Below, piece after piece: positions 15,061-26,797 of a stretch of 64,000 nucleotides of DNA (its first letter is position 1; each line of letters opens with the position of its first letter). A program made the position numbers and the translations under genes. This DNA is from Pampus argenteus. Taxonomy: Eukaryota > Chordata > Actinopteri > Scombriformes > Stromateidae. The stretch covers positions 4,109,001 through 4,173,000 of the forward strand of contig CM072860.1 in assembly GCA_036937835.1 (NCBI GenBank). The letters are read 5' to 3'. The notes under the pieces were generated by a model. It did not search any database, was not told the origin of the DNA, and worked only from the letters and a program-made list of their open reading frames with translations.

Positions 15061-16140
15061 CTTCAATTTCACTCGCTTTATTTTCCATCAGATCATTCAC
15101 AACATACAAGATATAATTAGACATGCACTATGCTATGATACTGTACTATGAGAACAATGACATATTCCACCAGTAAAAGGAGACAAACACCTTGACTTGT
15201 CAATGATTTAGTTGAGTATATTACTACTTCCAAAACAAAATAATTAACATTACTAGAATAAAAAATGCAGATATTATTATAGATATTATAGATAAACCAG
15301 GAAGGAAAGTGTTAATTAATCTTGATTCACCCTACGGGACGTTTTTTTTTAATGGAGACCAGATGAGCAGAAACAAATCACATTAATAACAAGTAGTTTG
15401 TGAGGTAAGAAACCATAATAAAACAGATAATTAAACCACGGAAAAGACGTACAATTATAGTGAAGATATATGATTGTACTGTAACAGTTATGTAGCAATG
15501 CTAACTTGTCCTATAGCAGTGAAGGGAAGGGCTAACGTTAGGCTACTAGCTAAGCTAAAGAGTTAGCGGTTAAACTGACGTTAATGAGAACAAACTGACA
15601 GCTACGCGATAATTTCAATCGATAAATAATTATTATTGGTATGATTTGTAACGTTATTGTTGGTACTGTTACCGTAAACTAGTCTAACCCAGTTAGTCAA
15701 ATCGGTAAATGTCAAGAAATGAGTTGAAGTAGGTGCTAATTTAGCTGCATTTTTAGCATTATTATTATTATTATTTTAAATACAGTTTAGCCTTCCAGTT
15801 GAATGAAAACAACCTTATTTTTTGCTTAGAACAACTTTGGTATCTGTTTATTATTATTTTGTTTATGAAAATATATATTAAATATAGATATTATATTTAG
15901 TCATCATAGGTGATCAGATCAATATTTTTGATTATTCTGCCACATACAGTCTGATGAGACTGATTTAAACTAACTAACAGCTTGCTTTCATGTACATATT
16001 CACAAGACAGTGAGTTTTTGACTTCAATTTCTTATTAAAAATTGTAAGGAATATATATATTTCCCCCTAAATGATGTGATTATCCTTTTCTTTTTCTTTT
16101 CTGTTTATCTTTACAGGAGTCATTACTGCAGATATCAAAG
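15061..16140. promoter_or_regulatory. homez upstream region and 5' untranslated exon(s)
   Basis: A GCTAACGTTAGG motif lies at 15531-15542, next to more TAGC/GCTA-rich sequence, the promoter-like signature shared with tinf2 and efs. A clear acceptor (TTTACAG) ends at 16117, 23 bases before the homez ATG, so at least one 5' untranslated exon must lie upstream. I could not fix its donor. Confidence 0.45.
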
Positions 16141-17433
16141 ATGAGGCAAAGATTCAGACAAAAGATGCCTGATGTCCAAAGAGAGACTCCCACATTATCA
16201 GAAATGAACTCTGCACCAGCGGCTTTCCACCTGAACCAGAGCACTGCCGTGTGTCTCCCCGTGGTCACTGAGAGTCAGAAGCTTATATGGGTGAACTCAA
16301 AACAGATCGACCCACAGCTGAATGGTGCAGCAGAGCTGGACAAGGCCTTCGACAGGTTTCCATACCTGACACAGAAACAGACGGCAGAGTTGGCGCAGCG
16401 CTGCTCCCTGCACCCAGACCAGGTGAAGGTGTGGTTCATGGTACAGAGGCTCCGCTATGGCATCAGCTGGGACTATAAAGATATCTGCGATGTCCGGGCG
16501 AAGTTCAAATCAAGTCAGGAAAAGGAAGAAGTAAAAGAGGATAGAAGAGAGAAGAGAGATGGGAAAGAGGCAGGAGAGGTTAGTGAGGAAGATGTGTGGG
16601 CTGATGAACAATTGGATAGAAAGATGAAGCAATCGATGAAGAGAGAGAAGACCAGAGAAGTAGAGGAAGACAAAAGGAATGCTCAGAAAAAGCGAAAAAG
16701 GATGACAGTGACAGACAAGATGGGAAAGAAGAGAACAAATCAACAAGAAGGGGGTATCATGGGGGAAGTAAGCGATAAGAAGGCAAACAAAAGATTGCCG
16801 TCCATCTACGAGTGGCCTGAACATAAGAGCTTTGTGGTTCTTGATGAGACTCTGGACGCAAGTCCTTCGCTCTTCCTCCGAGATTTTGATGCACCTCCAG
16901 AACTGGAAGCTTGGCCGGAGACAGAACTGCATGCAGACTCCAAAAACTACGACGATGGCAAACGGACGGAGTTTTTATTGAATAATAATCCTGTTGCGGA
17001 AGATGGGTCACGCAAAGGACCCACCCAGAACCCGGGAAACCGCAAACAGCAGCAGGACTCTACACTCCCCGCTCAGATCCGAACAAAAACGCAGACTCAG
17101 CTGGCGAAGATGAAGGTGGCTTTCTCGTACTGCCAGTATCCAGACAGCAAGGACTACGACTGGCTAGCGATGCTGATTGGCATTCCCCGCGGCGTGTTAG
17201 TTCATTGGTTCAGCGACATGCGTTATTCCATGAAGAGAGGAAAACCGGGCTGGATGAATGAGGAGCAGTACCGCCAGGTGCTGGCAAACATCGTGTACCG
17301 GCAATTCCTGAACGCGCAGCAAAGGTTGCAATCATTCAACAGCAACCGAAAGGCAAACTGGAAGCCGAAGCAGGAGGAGGACAACGGCTACAGTGTCGGT
17401 GAAAGTGTGCAAGGGCCTTCAGAGCAGAAATGA
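16141..17433 (+). CDS. homez: Homeobox and leucine zipper protein Homez
   Basis: Nuclear protein with atypical homeodomains, a putative transcriptional regulator. 430 aa from one coding exon, as expected for HOMEZ (intronless CDS, about 550 aa in mammals). The first homeodomain spans about residues 53-113, with helix 3 containing WFMVQRLRYGISW. A second atypical homeodomain at about 320-375 has LAKMKVAFSYCQYPDS followed by WFSDMRYSMKRGKPGW. Between them is a long charged, Lys/Glu/Arg-rich, probably disordered segment (about 125-215) with basic NLS-like clusters such as KKRKRM and KMGKKR. The reduced length comes mainly from the linker and C-terminus. The start was chosen as the first ATG after the acceptor at 16117. 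It is tail-to-tail with cideb. Confidence 0.9.
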   Translation: MRQRFRQKMPDVQRETPTLSEMNSAPAAFHLNQSTAVCLPVVTESQKLIWVNSKQIDPQLNGAAELDKAFDRFPYLTQKQTAELAQRCSLHPDQVKVWFMVQRLRYGISWDYKDICDVRAKFKSSQEKEEVKEDRREKRDGKEAGEVSEEDVWADEQLDRKMKQSMKREKTREVEEDKRNAQKKRKRMTVTDKMGKKRTNQQEGGIMGEVSDKKANKRLPSIYEWPEHKSFVVLDETLDASPSLFLRDFDAPPELEAWPETELHADSKNYDDGKRTEFLLNNNPVAEDGSRKGPTQNPGNRKQQQDSTLPAQIRTKTQTQLAKMKVAFSYCQYPDSKDYDWLAMLIGIPRGVLVHWFSDMRYSMKRGKPGWMNEEQYRQVLANIVYRQFLNAQQRLQSFNSNRKANWKPKQEEDNGYSVGESVQGPSEQK

Positions 17434-18318
17434 TGCCACATCGTCTGTACCTAAAAATCCCATTGAAGGGAATGAAGATAAATCACCTCTTAAAAAGTTT
17501 TATTAATTCCTATTTGTGTGTTATTGCTAAATTAGGTCAAGCTGTTTGTTGACAGCTTTTGATTTAAAGTTAAACACATTCTTGTTATAGTGTTATACTC
17601 ATAAAGTGTTGTTGTACTGTTATTGTTACAGTTAATTGTACAGTGTTTTCCAAAGGTACTCGTTTGAAATACAGAAAGATTTTTATATTGTCATTATTGT
17701 CATTCAACACTTCTTGTTGTTTGAACATTGCTCTCCTTGTGATTCCTTTAGACATATTTAGACACATAAAAACCTTCAGAAAATACAAAATCAAGTATGT
17801 TTTTTTTTCCTGTAATATTTTAATTTTTCAAAAAAAAAAAAAGACTATCGTTTCATGTCAAAATAACAATAACTACATCACTTCTGTGGTCAGTTAAGCA
17901 GACGTTCGCTTGCCAACCCATATAATCCTCACCAAGTGATTATTATGTAGAATATATTGCACTAAAAACATTAATTGCTATGAAACTCATTCTCATGTTA
18001 CTGGGCTACATTACAAAGCTACCGCTGCTGTTGCTAAATACAGTTTCTAACACATATAAGATTTGTGTTTCCTTTTTGTCCTCCACTGTTTTTTTGTTTT
18101 TTTATAACCTGAAATCATCAAAATGTTAGATATCATACAAATGTCATACAAGACCATCAGTGTTAATACTACCTTAACAGATGTTCATGCCAACACAGTG
18201 GTTTCTATTCTCTCTTAAGGAGGTAAACTGCAATTACACAACGCATGCTCAGTACTAGGTGTAAATTCAGAAACAATCCCTATTAAGTCAACAGTATCAG
18301 CTGGCTCTCCTGGCTCTG
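17434..18318. other. homez/cideb convergent 3' UTR region
   Basis: AT-rich stretch between two stop codons on opposite strands. An A run lies at 17830-17841 and T runs near 17800 and 18090. No coding exon recognised; the boundary between the two 3' UTRs cannot be set from sequence alone. Confidence 0.55.
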
Positions 18319-20095
18319 TCAGTTCCAGTTGGCTGTGTACTCTTCCCTCTGTGGCTGCCAAAGCTCGCCGCCTTCAATAATGCGGCGGATAATGGAGGCG
18401 GATGTGATAAGCAGGTGTCCGGCAGCCTGAAGGAGGGAGGAGGCGACGCGTAGAGCTTCTCTGAAAATCAGGGTCATCGGTTACATTATCAAGTCACATT
18501 TAATGTTAATCTGATGTCATGTTTTAAACCATTTGACTTACCTGAGGACTTTCTTTGGCCCCAGACATTGAAAATCAGCACTCATGGAGTACAGGCCTTT
18601 AAACGTGGCCTTCACACTCAGGGAGCCAAACACGTCCTTTGGGCTCATTCTGTAGAGGTCAAAGGTGACACGGGCTATGTCTTTCCCTGTCCGAGGCTTG
18701 TTGTGGTCTTTAGATTTGGAAACAAGTGCACCCTGCAGGGATCAGAGACGTATTAAATATAAAACTTAAACTAAACTAGTAGCTTTAAATCTGTTTTAAA
18801 AGGAGCCTGTATAACGAATAATAATAATGTTATAAAATAATATCGCTACCGCTTGTTGTCTCCATGTCTGTCCGGGCTCCAGAGCCATGAGGATGGTGTT
18901 GTCGGGCAGGGTTATGAAGAACTCGTCGGAGTCCACCTCTGTACCGTCCTCCTCACACACCAGAGACAGAGACACTGCAGACAGGGACAGCAGCAACGCC
19001 TGGCAGACCTACAGCACAGACATATGTAAGAATAATACTCAAGGAGGAACTCTAATACACGGACGTGTCTGTGTAGACTCTTGTTTCAGCATCACTGTCA
19101 TGTTTGCAGCAGTAGTGAAGACAGAGGCTCCAAATTACAACTTAAAGCAACTTTAAATTGATCCATAGTTGCAAATATGTCTTATCTGAAAGCTACACTT
19201 CAGATATCTTATCTCCATACTGCTCTGAGTGCAGCCTCGTGACTTCATGCGATGATGCATTTGACATCAACACGGCTTTGAGATGATGAAACATCCTGTC
19301 AGAAGATTTTATTATCTTTTTTTTTTTTAAAACACAATTTATTGAATGTGTTAAATTGTTTCCTTTTTAAGCTTCATTCTTTTTCATTTTACCCTTTGTT
19401 TTATATGTTCCACTTTAACATCCTTTTTAGTTTTGTTTTAGTGCTGTTTTATATATATATATATATATTTATTTATTTTTTCCCATTATTTTTTTGCTTT
19501 GCGGTCACTCTCACCCTCTCTTTCAGCTCCTCCAGGGTCCCAGCTGTGATGCCCTTCCTGGTCTCCCTGTTGTGACTACACACTCTGAAAGGTCGCTGTG
19601 GTGGCGACCACACTCGCTTGGTTACAGACCTGCGGGCAGACGAAAACAGAAAAGTAATTCAATAGTTTAATCTCTCTTAAGCTCTGCGTGGATCCTCTGA
19701 GATTTTAACTTGTAACATTAACAATGAATCTGTTGCGTTCAAGTGTCCCAGTAAATCATAACAGTATGAGACTGATTTTCCTCTGTTAGATTAGAAATTG
19801 TCACTCCATTTACATAATACTCACTTTTCTCTTACTTGCTCATTTTGAGGTGAAATAATCAAATATTTATTTAATGTTTTTTTTTTCTCGCTGACACTGT
19901 TTCCAACCCCACTCTACTTATTACACCAAGTATGAAAACACTGGAAAATGTCAGAATTAGATTAAATTATTAAGTTACTTAACTCTACATTTATTTGGAG
20001 TCTCCAACAGTCGCATTATGTTGTTTTGTTGATCAAACAAAAGTAATATGAAATTAATTCTTCACTTACTTGATAAATGATGACGTTGGATCCAT
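18319..20095 (-). CDS. cideb: Cell death-inducing DFFA-like effector B
   Basis: CIDE-family protein; in mammals it is a liver/intestine lipid-droplet and ER protein involved in VLDL lipidation and droplet fusion. Five minus-strand exons: 20095-20070, 19629-19515, 19008-18850, 18732-18542, 18460-18319. Spliced length is 210 aa (human 219). The N-terminus MDPTSSFIK leads into a CIDE-N domain (about 10-100): RVWSPPQRPFRVCSHNR, EEDGTEVDSDEFF, LMALEPGQTW. The CIDE-C domain (about 115-205) shows KDIARVTFDLYRMSPKDVFG, VKATFKGLYSMSADFQCLGP and a hydrophobic amphipathic stretch ending in HLLITSASIIRRIIEGGE. CIDEB is favoured over CIDEA/C by the domain junction and by the human 14q12 location. TA-rich sequence just upstream (20131-20162) may act as a core promoter. 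Confidence 0.93.
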
Positions 20096-20131
20096 TGTGG
20101 TCGCTGCCTCGCTTTGTTCTTCTCACAGCTT

Positions 20132-20162
<31 letters not shown>

Positions 20163-21227
20163 GTTGTAGGGTGTTTAAGTGTGACCAACTGTAATAATGT
20201 CAGCACTGCTTGTCTTTGACCCAGTGAGCGGACTTTACTCTGAACATGATGATCACTCAGATACACAACAGCACAGGGCAAAGTTCATCAGGCCTGTGGG
20301 TGTGTGTGTGTGTGTGTGTGTGTGTAGACATCCTTTCTTCATCTGCCAAATTTATGAGGCCAATTATCATATATACATTTTTTAAATCAGACAATGAAAG
20401 GAAAGTTTGTTTTTTAATGAATTTCAACCACAATGTACTGAGATGGACATTTTTTGTATGGTTGAAGCTTCATATTAATTTCTAATAACTTTTTATGGTT
20501 ACCATCACATAAAAAAAATAATTATGAAGGGATCAGGAGGAATTATTACAGCAAGAAAAATGATAATTTGAGAACCTGATGTTTTTATCTAACTTTTTTT
20601 TTTTTTTTTTTTAGCAAATAACAGTTATTTAATTGTACATTATTCTTATTATTTCCTTATTTATTTTATTGAAACAATTTTTTAACAATAACAACAAGCA
20701 AAGCAGTAAAACAGTTGTTTTCTGTGAACCAAGCGAGCGGCTGCAGCCTGCTACGTCACATCCTCCAAAACACGAGCGGGTGCGTTTGTTTTACGACGTT
20801 AAAGTGCGCGCGTGGACGGGGTTCTTTAAGCGGACGTGTGTTACGCTGCTAAATGCCGAAGCACCGCCAAATTGGGCACATCCAATGTAAACCATTTGAG
20901 CGGTTGATATTAATACAGTGAAGGCGGGAGGATGAGAAGCTGAAGTTTTGATACAAGTGTTGTTAGCTTTGGTTTCTAGCGGGGAAACATCATTGGTGGC
21001 GGTGTGTAACGACAGGTACCGTTAACAGGCATCGTTAGAGTTGGTTAACATTAGTATCTCAACGGAAAAACCTTCGTAAACTGGCTAAACTGATAACCGT
21101 TAGCTGCGTAGCGCTAAAGTTAACGTTAGCTCGCCTTAGGGAGCAATCTGTAAAAGTTGCTAACTTTTACGTTGCTAAGCTAACTTTTAATAAATTAACC
21201 ACCACAGTCGACATTGATTGACTCAGG
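20096..21227. promoter_or_regulatory. cideb/tinf2 divergent promoter region
   Basis: Separates two start codons facing away from each other. It holds a (TA)n tract (20131-20162), a (TG)n tract (20299-20326), a T tract (20591-20613) and, nearer tinf2, a CpG-containing segment (about 20740-21130) with TTAACGTTAGC at 21120-21130. The long AT/TG-rich stretch suggests cideb has its own TATA-like promoter and tinf2 a CpG-type one rather than one shared core. Confidence 0.45.
20299..20326. repeat. (TG)n microsatellite
   Basis: About 14 TG units between cideb and tinf2. Confidence 0.9.
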
Positions 21228-24200
21228 ATGGCCTCCAGGAAACCTCAGGAAAAGTGTGGTAAGTGTCGCTATGTGTCCTCGTCGTATGTTTTGTGTTGTT
21301 CTTTATGTTTTGGGGGCAGCTGTGACTGTCCTGTCATTAACTTACCCTGACATCACTGACCGGGTCTGTGGCTCCGACAGATGGGAGCGGAGCAGCATCA
21401 CATTTAATCCTGCTCGTTATTAATTGGTTGAATTTTATTTTTGTGTCCATGTGTCGTCTCCTTCACAGATGCCAGCCTTCCTTATGCTGCTCTTCAGCTG
21501 CTGGCGCCGCCTGTGCGCCTGGTGTCTGCAGCCCTGTGGAAAGTGATGAAGCAGAGAGATGTGATGCAGTACGGGGTTGTGGAGGAATTTGTCACCTCAG
21601 CCTGTGAGACTGTCCCTGGGCTGCTCACCTTGAGACATCAGGGCAAGCTGGCACTAGGACTGAGAGCACGGGTGAGTTTCAACCATGATGCCAGTCTCTC
21701 TCTCTCTCTCTTATATTACATTATGACATATATATTATTGTATGTATTTCAGTGTTATCTGCTTGACTTGTTTTCAGTTAATCTTGGAGCTGTGCCGCAC
21801 ACAATCTGACTCCAAGGTGATTGAGCAGCACCTAAAAAGGATCCGTGCACCTGCTGCGCCGTCACACCCGTCACCTCTTACTGTGGTAAATTATTGTCAT
21901 ATTTGGCTCCAGACTTCACCAGATGACTGATTATTTATAGGACCTTGATACCGATGATATTTTTGGGTGTGAGTATTGGTGTATTTTCCTTTTCTTGTCA
22001 TATTTTGCTGTTTTGTCTCCTAGAGGCAGGACGTAAAGATTCTGAAAACAGTCGAACATTTCCATGCGTTGGTTCACACGCTGCTAACAGACCCTGTAGA
22101 GAAGGAACAGTTCTTCAAGGTGAGTCCTTCTTCTCCAAAGCGTTCACAATCACTGCAATATTGATCTCTATAATATGATTGTTTCACAGTCAATGTATAT
22201 AGGTATGTAAGTTCCTATTTTCCCTCCTGGCAGGAGGAATTTCCTGCAGAATATGGTCCCAGGTATGACCAGGAATTGGAGAAGCTGCTGTGGGAGTTTT
22301 TAATTCGAATGGACCAGTTGCTACCTGTTCCCAACCTAGCTCAGGTAGTACACTTTATTTATCTTAAATGTTTGTTAGTGCTTTAACACAGTTTCTGTAC
22401 TTCTATAAACAGTCAACACTGTCCAGTGTATGTTTTTTTGTTACTATCGCCTATGTAATTTGTTTCTAGACTGTGTCGTGGCTCAGTGATGCGCCCGCTG
22501 TCCTGGAGGAGTGTGCACAGGCAGCCACTCAACCCCAGCTCCTGGAGATTTTGCTTCAGCATCAAACCTGTCTGGGTCATCTGGAGTCAGCAGGTACAAC
22601 AAGATAACTTGTTAGCTTCTCGCAAGGGTGACATTGACCGCAAGATCTCCGGTGTAGATTACTATAATTTACTAATAATTCCTGTTATCCACATGCCGTT
22701 GTTTGCTTTTCACAGCGTCACTCCCTCCAAACATGGGAGACTCCATCCTGACTTCACTTTCTCTGCCACCCTCTGGAAGAGTACCTTCAAATCAATCAAC
22801 AGGGTCCAGAAAGTCACACGCGAATCAGTCTGACAGCACACAGACAAGAAACAAAACATCGTTTGTTACACCTGTTATTGGAATAATATCTAATGAAGAT
22901 GTACCACTTATGATCTCCGCCAGTAAACAGACACAGAAAGGAGGTCAGCCGGCCAGCTGTAAAGAAGTAACAACTGGGCTGTTTTACCCAAAGGAGAACT
23001 TAAAATTCACCTCAGTTAAACACAGACAAAAGTCCAAAGATGATGGAGGGAAAGGTGGAGAGGAGGAAGAGGAGAGCAACAGAGTGAAACGAAAGCAACC
23101 GGACAGAAGAGAGAGTGCGTCTGATGAAGAGGAAGAAGTGTTAGACATATCTGGAAGAAAGAGGCCGGGCAGATTGTTGAACGAGAGTGACGAAGACGAA
23201 GCGGAAACGGGAAGAGACGAGGAGCGTAACAGAACCGTCCTGGCAACTAATATGACGCCGCTGGGTGGCAGAGAGCTGCACCTACCGAGTGATCCATCCC
23301 TCTGCTCCGTTTTTCTTTCTTGTCTGAACAGCCGGCCCAAAGTTATTATCGATAAACTGTCGGTGGCTTCCGCCGGCATTAGCAGGACTGGTGGAGAAGG
23401 AAAATCCTCACACGTGCAGCAGCAGCAGCAGCATCAGAAGAGGAAGTCGCCTGTCAAAGCCCCCACACGTAAACGCAAGCTGCATCAAAAGCTTGACTCA
23501 GATTTTTCTGCCATGGATGATATAGAGTAAGAGGCATGAAATGTGTTTGGATTTTTATTAGTTAGCATTTCCTCATCTCTGCATCGGGTTCTTTCATTTT
23601 TCATTCAAACATGTTTTTGTTTTTGCAGTTCCAGGAACCTTGTGGTTTTTCATTCTCACCGATTTATTTATTTATTTTAAGTATGAGCTCTCTATGGCAC
23701 ATTGAGCCGTACAATACATACTGTTCTATACAATAAATGAAGAAAAGTTCAGTCAGTTATAGACAGTCTCGCTCTCATAATGTAGACCTGTTTAATGCAA
23801 TAAATCCAACTGATATAGTTTAATTTCCACTGTTTCCTTGTTTTTTCTGTCTCTGTGAGATAGTAGTGATTTAATTAAATATATAGAAAATGTATATAGC
23901 TGCATTTCCTGGTTGTCTTTAGGTATTTTTTCCATTTACCACCTATTGAAACTATGACTTTATGGTTCAATTATACTATCTACTATTTTTCTACTTGACA
24001 GAAATAATCCTGTATTAATGAGTTTAAGCAGCTCTCCTCATCTTCAGCGGAGTCGCACAGGTGAATGGACAAATTGAGTTAACTTTTTAATAACTCGTAA
24101 GCAACAGCTGAGGATATTTCAGTTTTAACAACTGTGTTTCCCTCTTTATGTTTAGAGACGTTGGCCCCTCCAGGCGATAGTGAAGACTACGTCGCTGATT

Positions 24201-24503
24201 CTGAGGATGAAGCGACGAAGAACTTCAAAGGCAGGGTATGTATCCTCAAAATATGAGATAGAGTCTCACCATCTATAACGTGCAGCTTCAAGCAGACATT
24301 TAGTAATAAATGTTGCTCGCGTTGCAGTCTTGCTAATGTTTCAGTGCAATGTTCAAATATCAATACGACCCTGTCTCCCACAGCTGTTTATGAAGCGCTA
24401 CTACAAAACCAAACACGGCACATATGTACCGACTCTGAGGGAGTTCTGGAAACCTGGGATGACCCGGCGGGATTTGTTGTCCCCTCGCAGCAAATGCAGA
24501 TGA
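21228..24503 (+). CDS. tinf2: TERF1-interacting nuclear factor 2 (TIN2), shelterin subunit
   Basis: Central bridge of the shelterin complex at telomeres, linking TRF1, TRF2 and TPP1. Ten exons: 21228-21258, 21469-21671, 21778-21885, 22024-22119, 22234-22344, 22470-22593, 22716-23526, 24002-24060, 24156-24235, 24384-24503. The spliced product is 580 aa, against 451 for human TIN2L. The N-terminal TRFH-like helical domain (about 10-225) is recognisable (LKTVEHFHALVHTLLTDPVE, ELEKLLWEFLIRMDQLLPVP). The large exon 7 is low-complexity and charged with NLS-like KRKQPDRR and RKRKLHQK. Residues about 402-435 (TNMTPLGGR, then SRPKVIIDKLS) align with the human TRF1-binding motif and the dyskeratosis-associated segment. 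The last exon (RYYKTKHGTYVPTLREFW) matches the TIN2L-specific C-terminus. Divergent from mammals but the whole order of blocks agrees. Confidence 0.88.
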
Positions 24504-25134
24504 CGACGCGCCTTTTCACTGCCAGGTTCGACGTTGTGAAACTTTGACTATTGCTGAGCTGGTTTTCACACAACTGAAAGCCATAAATACCTTTTTTTTT
24601 TTTTTTTTTAATTATTATTATTTTCCATTATTTTTAAAAAATATTTTTAATTTGTTATCTTTGTTTGACGGTTAATTTTAATTTAAAGAAGTTGTTTGTC
24701 ATCATGGAAAACGAGTCCCTGATTATAAACACTGACATGCAAATAAAACTTTTACTTTGAAATGTTCTCTTGTTAATAAAGTTCAAACAATATCTGGTTT
24801 ATGATCGACCTTATGAATATTTTAAACCTTGAATGTATTGTATGCTTGTTTTAAGCATAATCAAAGAACAATCATTTCAGTTCTAATGTCATTTTTTATA
24901 TAAATGTTCATGCTTCGATTAGGAATCTTTACACAGATATTCACACAATATTACACTCATTACGAGCTGGTTGACATCTTGGTATCCTGGCTAATATTAG
25001 TTATATTATGATTTCTTAAATGTCTAAACATCTTTCAATATCATGACTCCACTAAAGTAAAACTGAGGAAGAAGTCAAAATATAATCAAAGCGTTCATCT
25101 TCAACTCATCTTCATTTTTTTTGCCACTGGAGGT
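24504..25134. other. tinf2/dhrs4 convergent 3' UTRs
   Basis: AT-rich; AATAAA signals on + near 24744 and 24776 fit tinf2 3' ends. Remaining sequence up to the dhrs4 stop is probably dhrs4 3' UTR on the other strand. No coding exon seen. Confidence 0.6.
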
Positions 25135-26797
25135 TCAGAGTCGACAGCCGATGCCTCCGGTCACTGTGATGGTCTCTCCAGTGATGTATGAAGCCTCCTC
25201 GGAGCACAAGAAGGCAATCACTCCCCCAATCTCCTCTGGTTCTCCGATCCTGAAGGGAAAGACAAATTTAAAATACTACTGTATTCATAAATTAGTCATA
25301 TTAACATTTAAACGATTGGAGATATGAATGTGAACTCTGTACCTTTTAATGCTGAGCTGCTTTTTGAATTCGTCCATAATGTCTTCACTTTGCCATAACT
25401 GAGACAGAACAGAGACGAACGTGAATCGAGAGTATATTTACAGAAAAAAAAAACATGAAATAAAATTCACGGCGCTCGTGTGTCACCTCACCGCAGAGCT
25501 GAAGCGGGTCTTGATCACTCCGGGGGCCACACAGTTGACTCTTATGTTACTGTGAGCCAGCTCGGGAGCCAGCGCCCGGGTCAGACCCAGCAAGGCTGTC
25601 TTACTCACACTGTACGGACCCAAGGCCTGCAGACGCAGAATAACACTCCATAAATAACAATGTTACACACACAAACACACACATTTTGTTAATACAAGAT
25701 AAATAATAATAAATCTGTTTAAATACTGTCACTGACCTGCATTGGTTGGTATCCAGCCACAGATGACACAAATACTACATTTCCCCCTCTAAAAGAAAAA
25801 TTAAGAACAAAAGGTTGTTGTTGGTTTTTGTTTTTTTAATAAGCTTAACTGTCATTTGGATCTTGCCAATATTTCAAACTACCATATGGTGCATCATCTT
25901 GAATTTTGCCACTCACCCCCTCTTCACTATATGAGGCACCACCAACTTGGTCATGAGGAAGGCTGATTTCACATTTATGGACAGAATCTAGAAAGAAATG
26001 TATGAGTAAAAAAAAACAACATAAAAATAAAACCAAACTTCTGATTTATCAGACTTTGTCTTTAATGTGTGTACCTTGTCCCAGACATCCTCTGTGGAGT
26101 CCATGATGTTTCCAAAGAAAGGGTTGACTGCTGCATTGGACACCAGAATATCGATGCCCCCACACTGATCCAGAGTCTGAACCAAACCAGAGAATAAGAC
26201 TATAAGAATCAATAAGAATTAACAATTAAGAGTTATCTGTTTTTCAGCCATAGGGACTAAAACTGGTTGATTCAGGTGTCTGAGGACTATCTAACTTATG
26301 TGATAAAATAAAAAAAAAACATCTAATCAAACAGTTATTTTTTGGTCTTTTATATCTTTTTTTTTTTACTATTTGGGACAGCCTGTGATGCTGAAGTGAC
26401 TCACCATTTGAACCAGTTTGTCTCGGTCCTCTTCCTTGCCAACGTTACAGGTGGTGCCGGTCACCTGGATGTTCTGGCTCTGCAGCAGTGCCACTGCTTT
26501 GTCCACATTGGCCTGCCGCCGGCTGCTCACCACCACATGGGCTCCTCTCTTCCCCAGAGCCTGAGCTGCAGCCAGACCAATTCTGATCAGGAGGAAAAAG
26601 TGTCATGACAGTGAAACATTGCTTTTCCCTCATCCACTCTGTACGTATGACTCATTTTCCAGGAGTTATTATTAGGATTCTTACCCATCTGTAGAAGCTG
26701 TGACTATGGCTACCTTTCCAGCAAGACTGCTTTGAGACATACTTCTATATCCAGCGACAGGATTGGTCCCAAGGCACCTGAAAACACTCTTCAACAT
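25135..26797 (-). CDS. dhrs4: Dehydrogenase/reductase SDR family member 4
   Basis: NADPH-dependent peroxisomal carbonyl/retinal reductase of the classical SDR family. Eight minus-strand exons: 26797-26685, 26582-26405, 26176-26075, 25987-25917, 25788-25737, 25626-25492, 25398-25343, 25249-25135; 273 aa (human 278). Rossmann cofactor motif TASTDGIGLA (TGxxxGxG variant), basic SSRR after beta-2 (NADPH preference), DILVSNAAVNPF (NNAG equivalent), catalytic Ser in FVSSVAGY, and active-site YSVSK. The protein ends in CRL, an acceptable variant of the peroxisomal PTS1 tripeptide (SRL in human). The coding exon starts 6 bases after an acceptor (CCACAG/GTGATG), so a 5' untranslated exon exists; a good donor ACACC/GTAAGAG lies at 27631/27630. 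The Met at 26797 gives a short N-terminal extension before MSQSSLAGK, resembling the mammalian arrangement. Confidence 0.95.
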
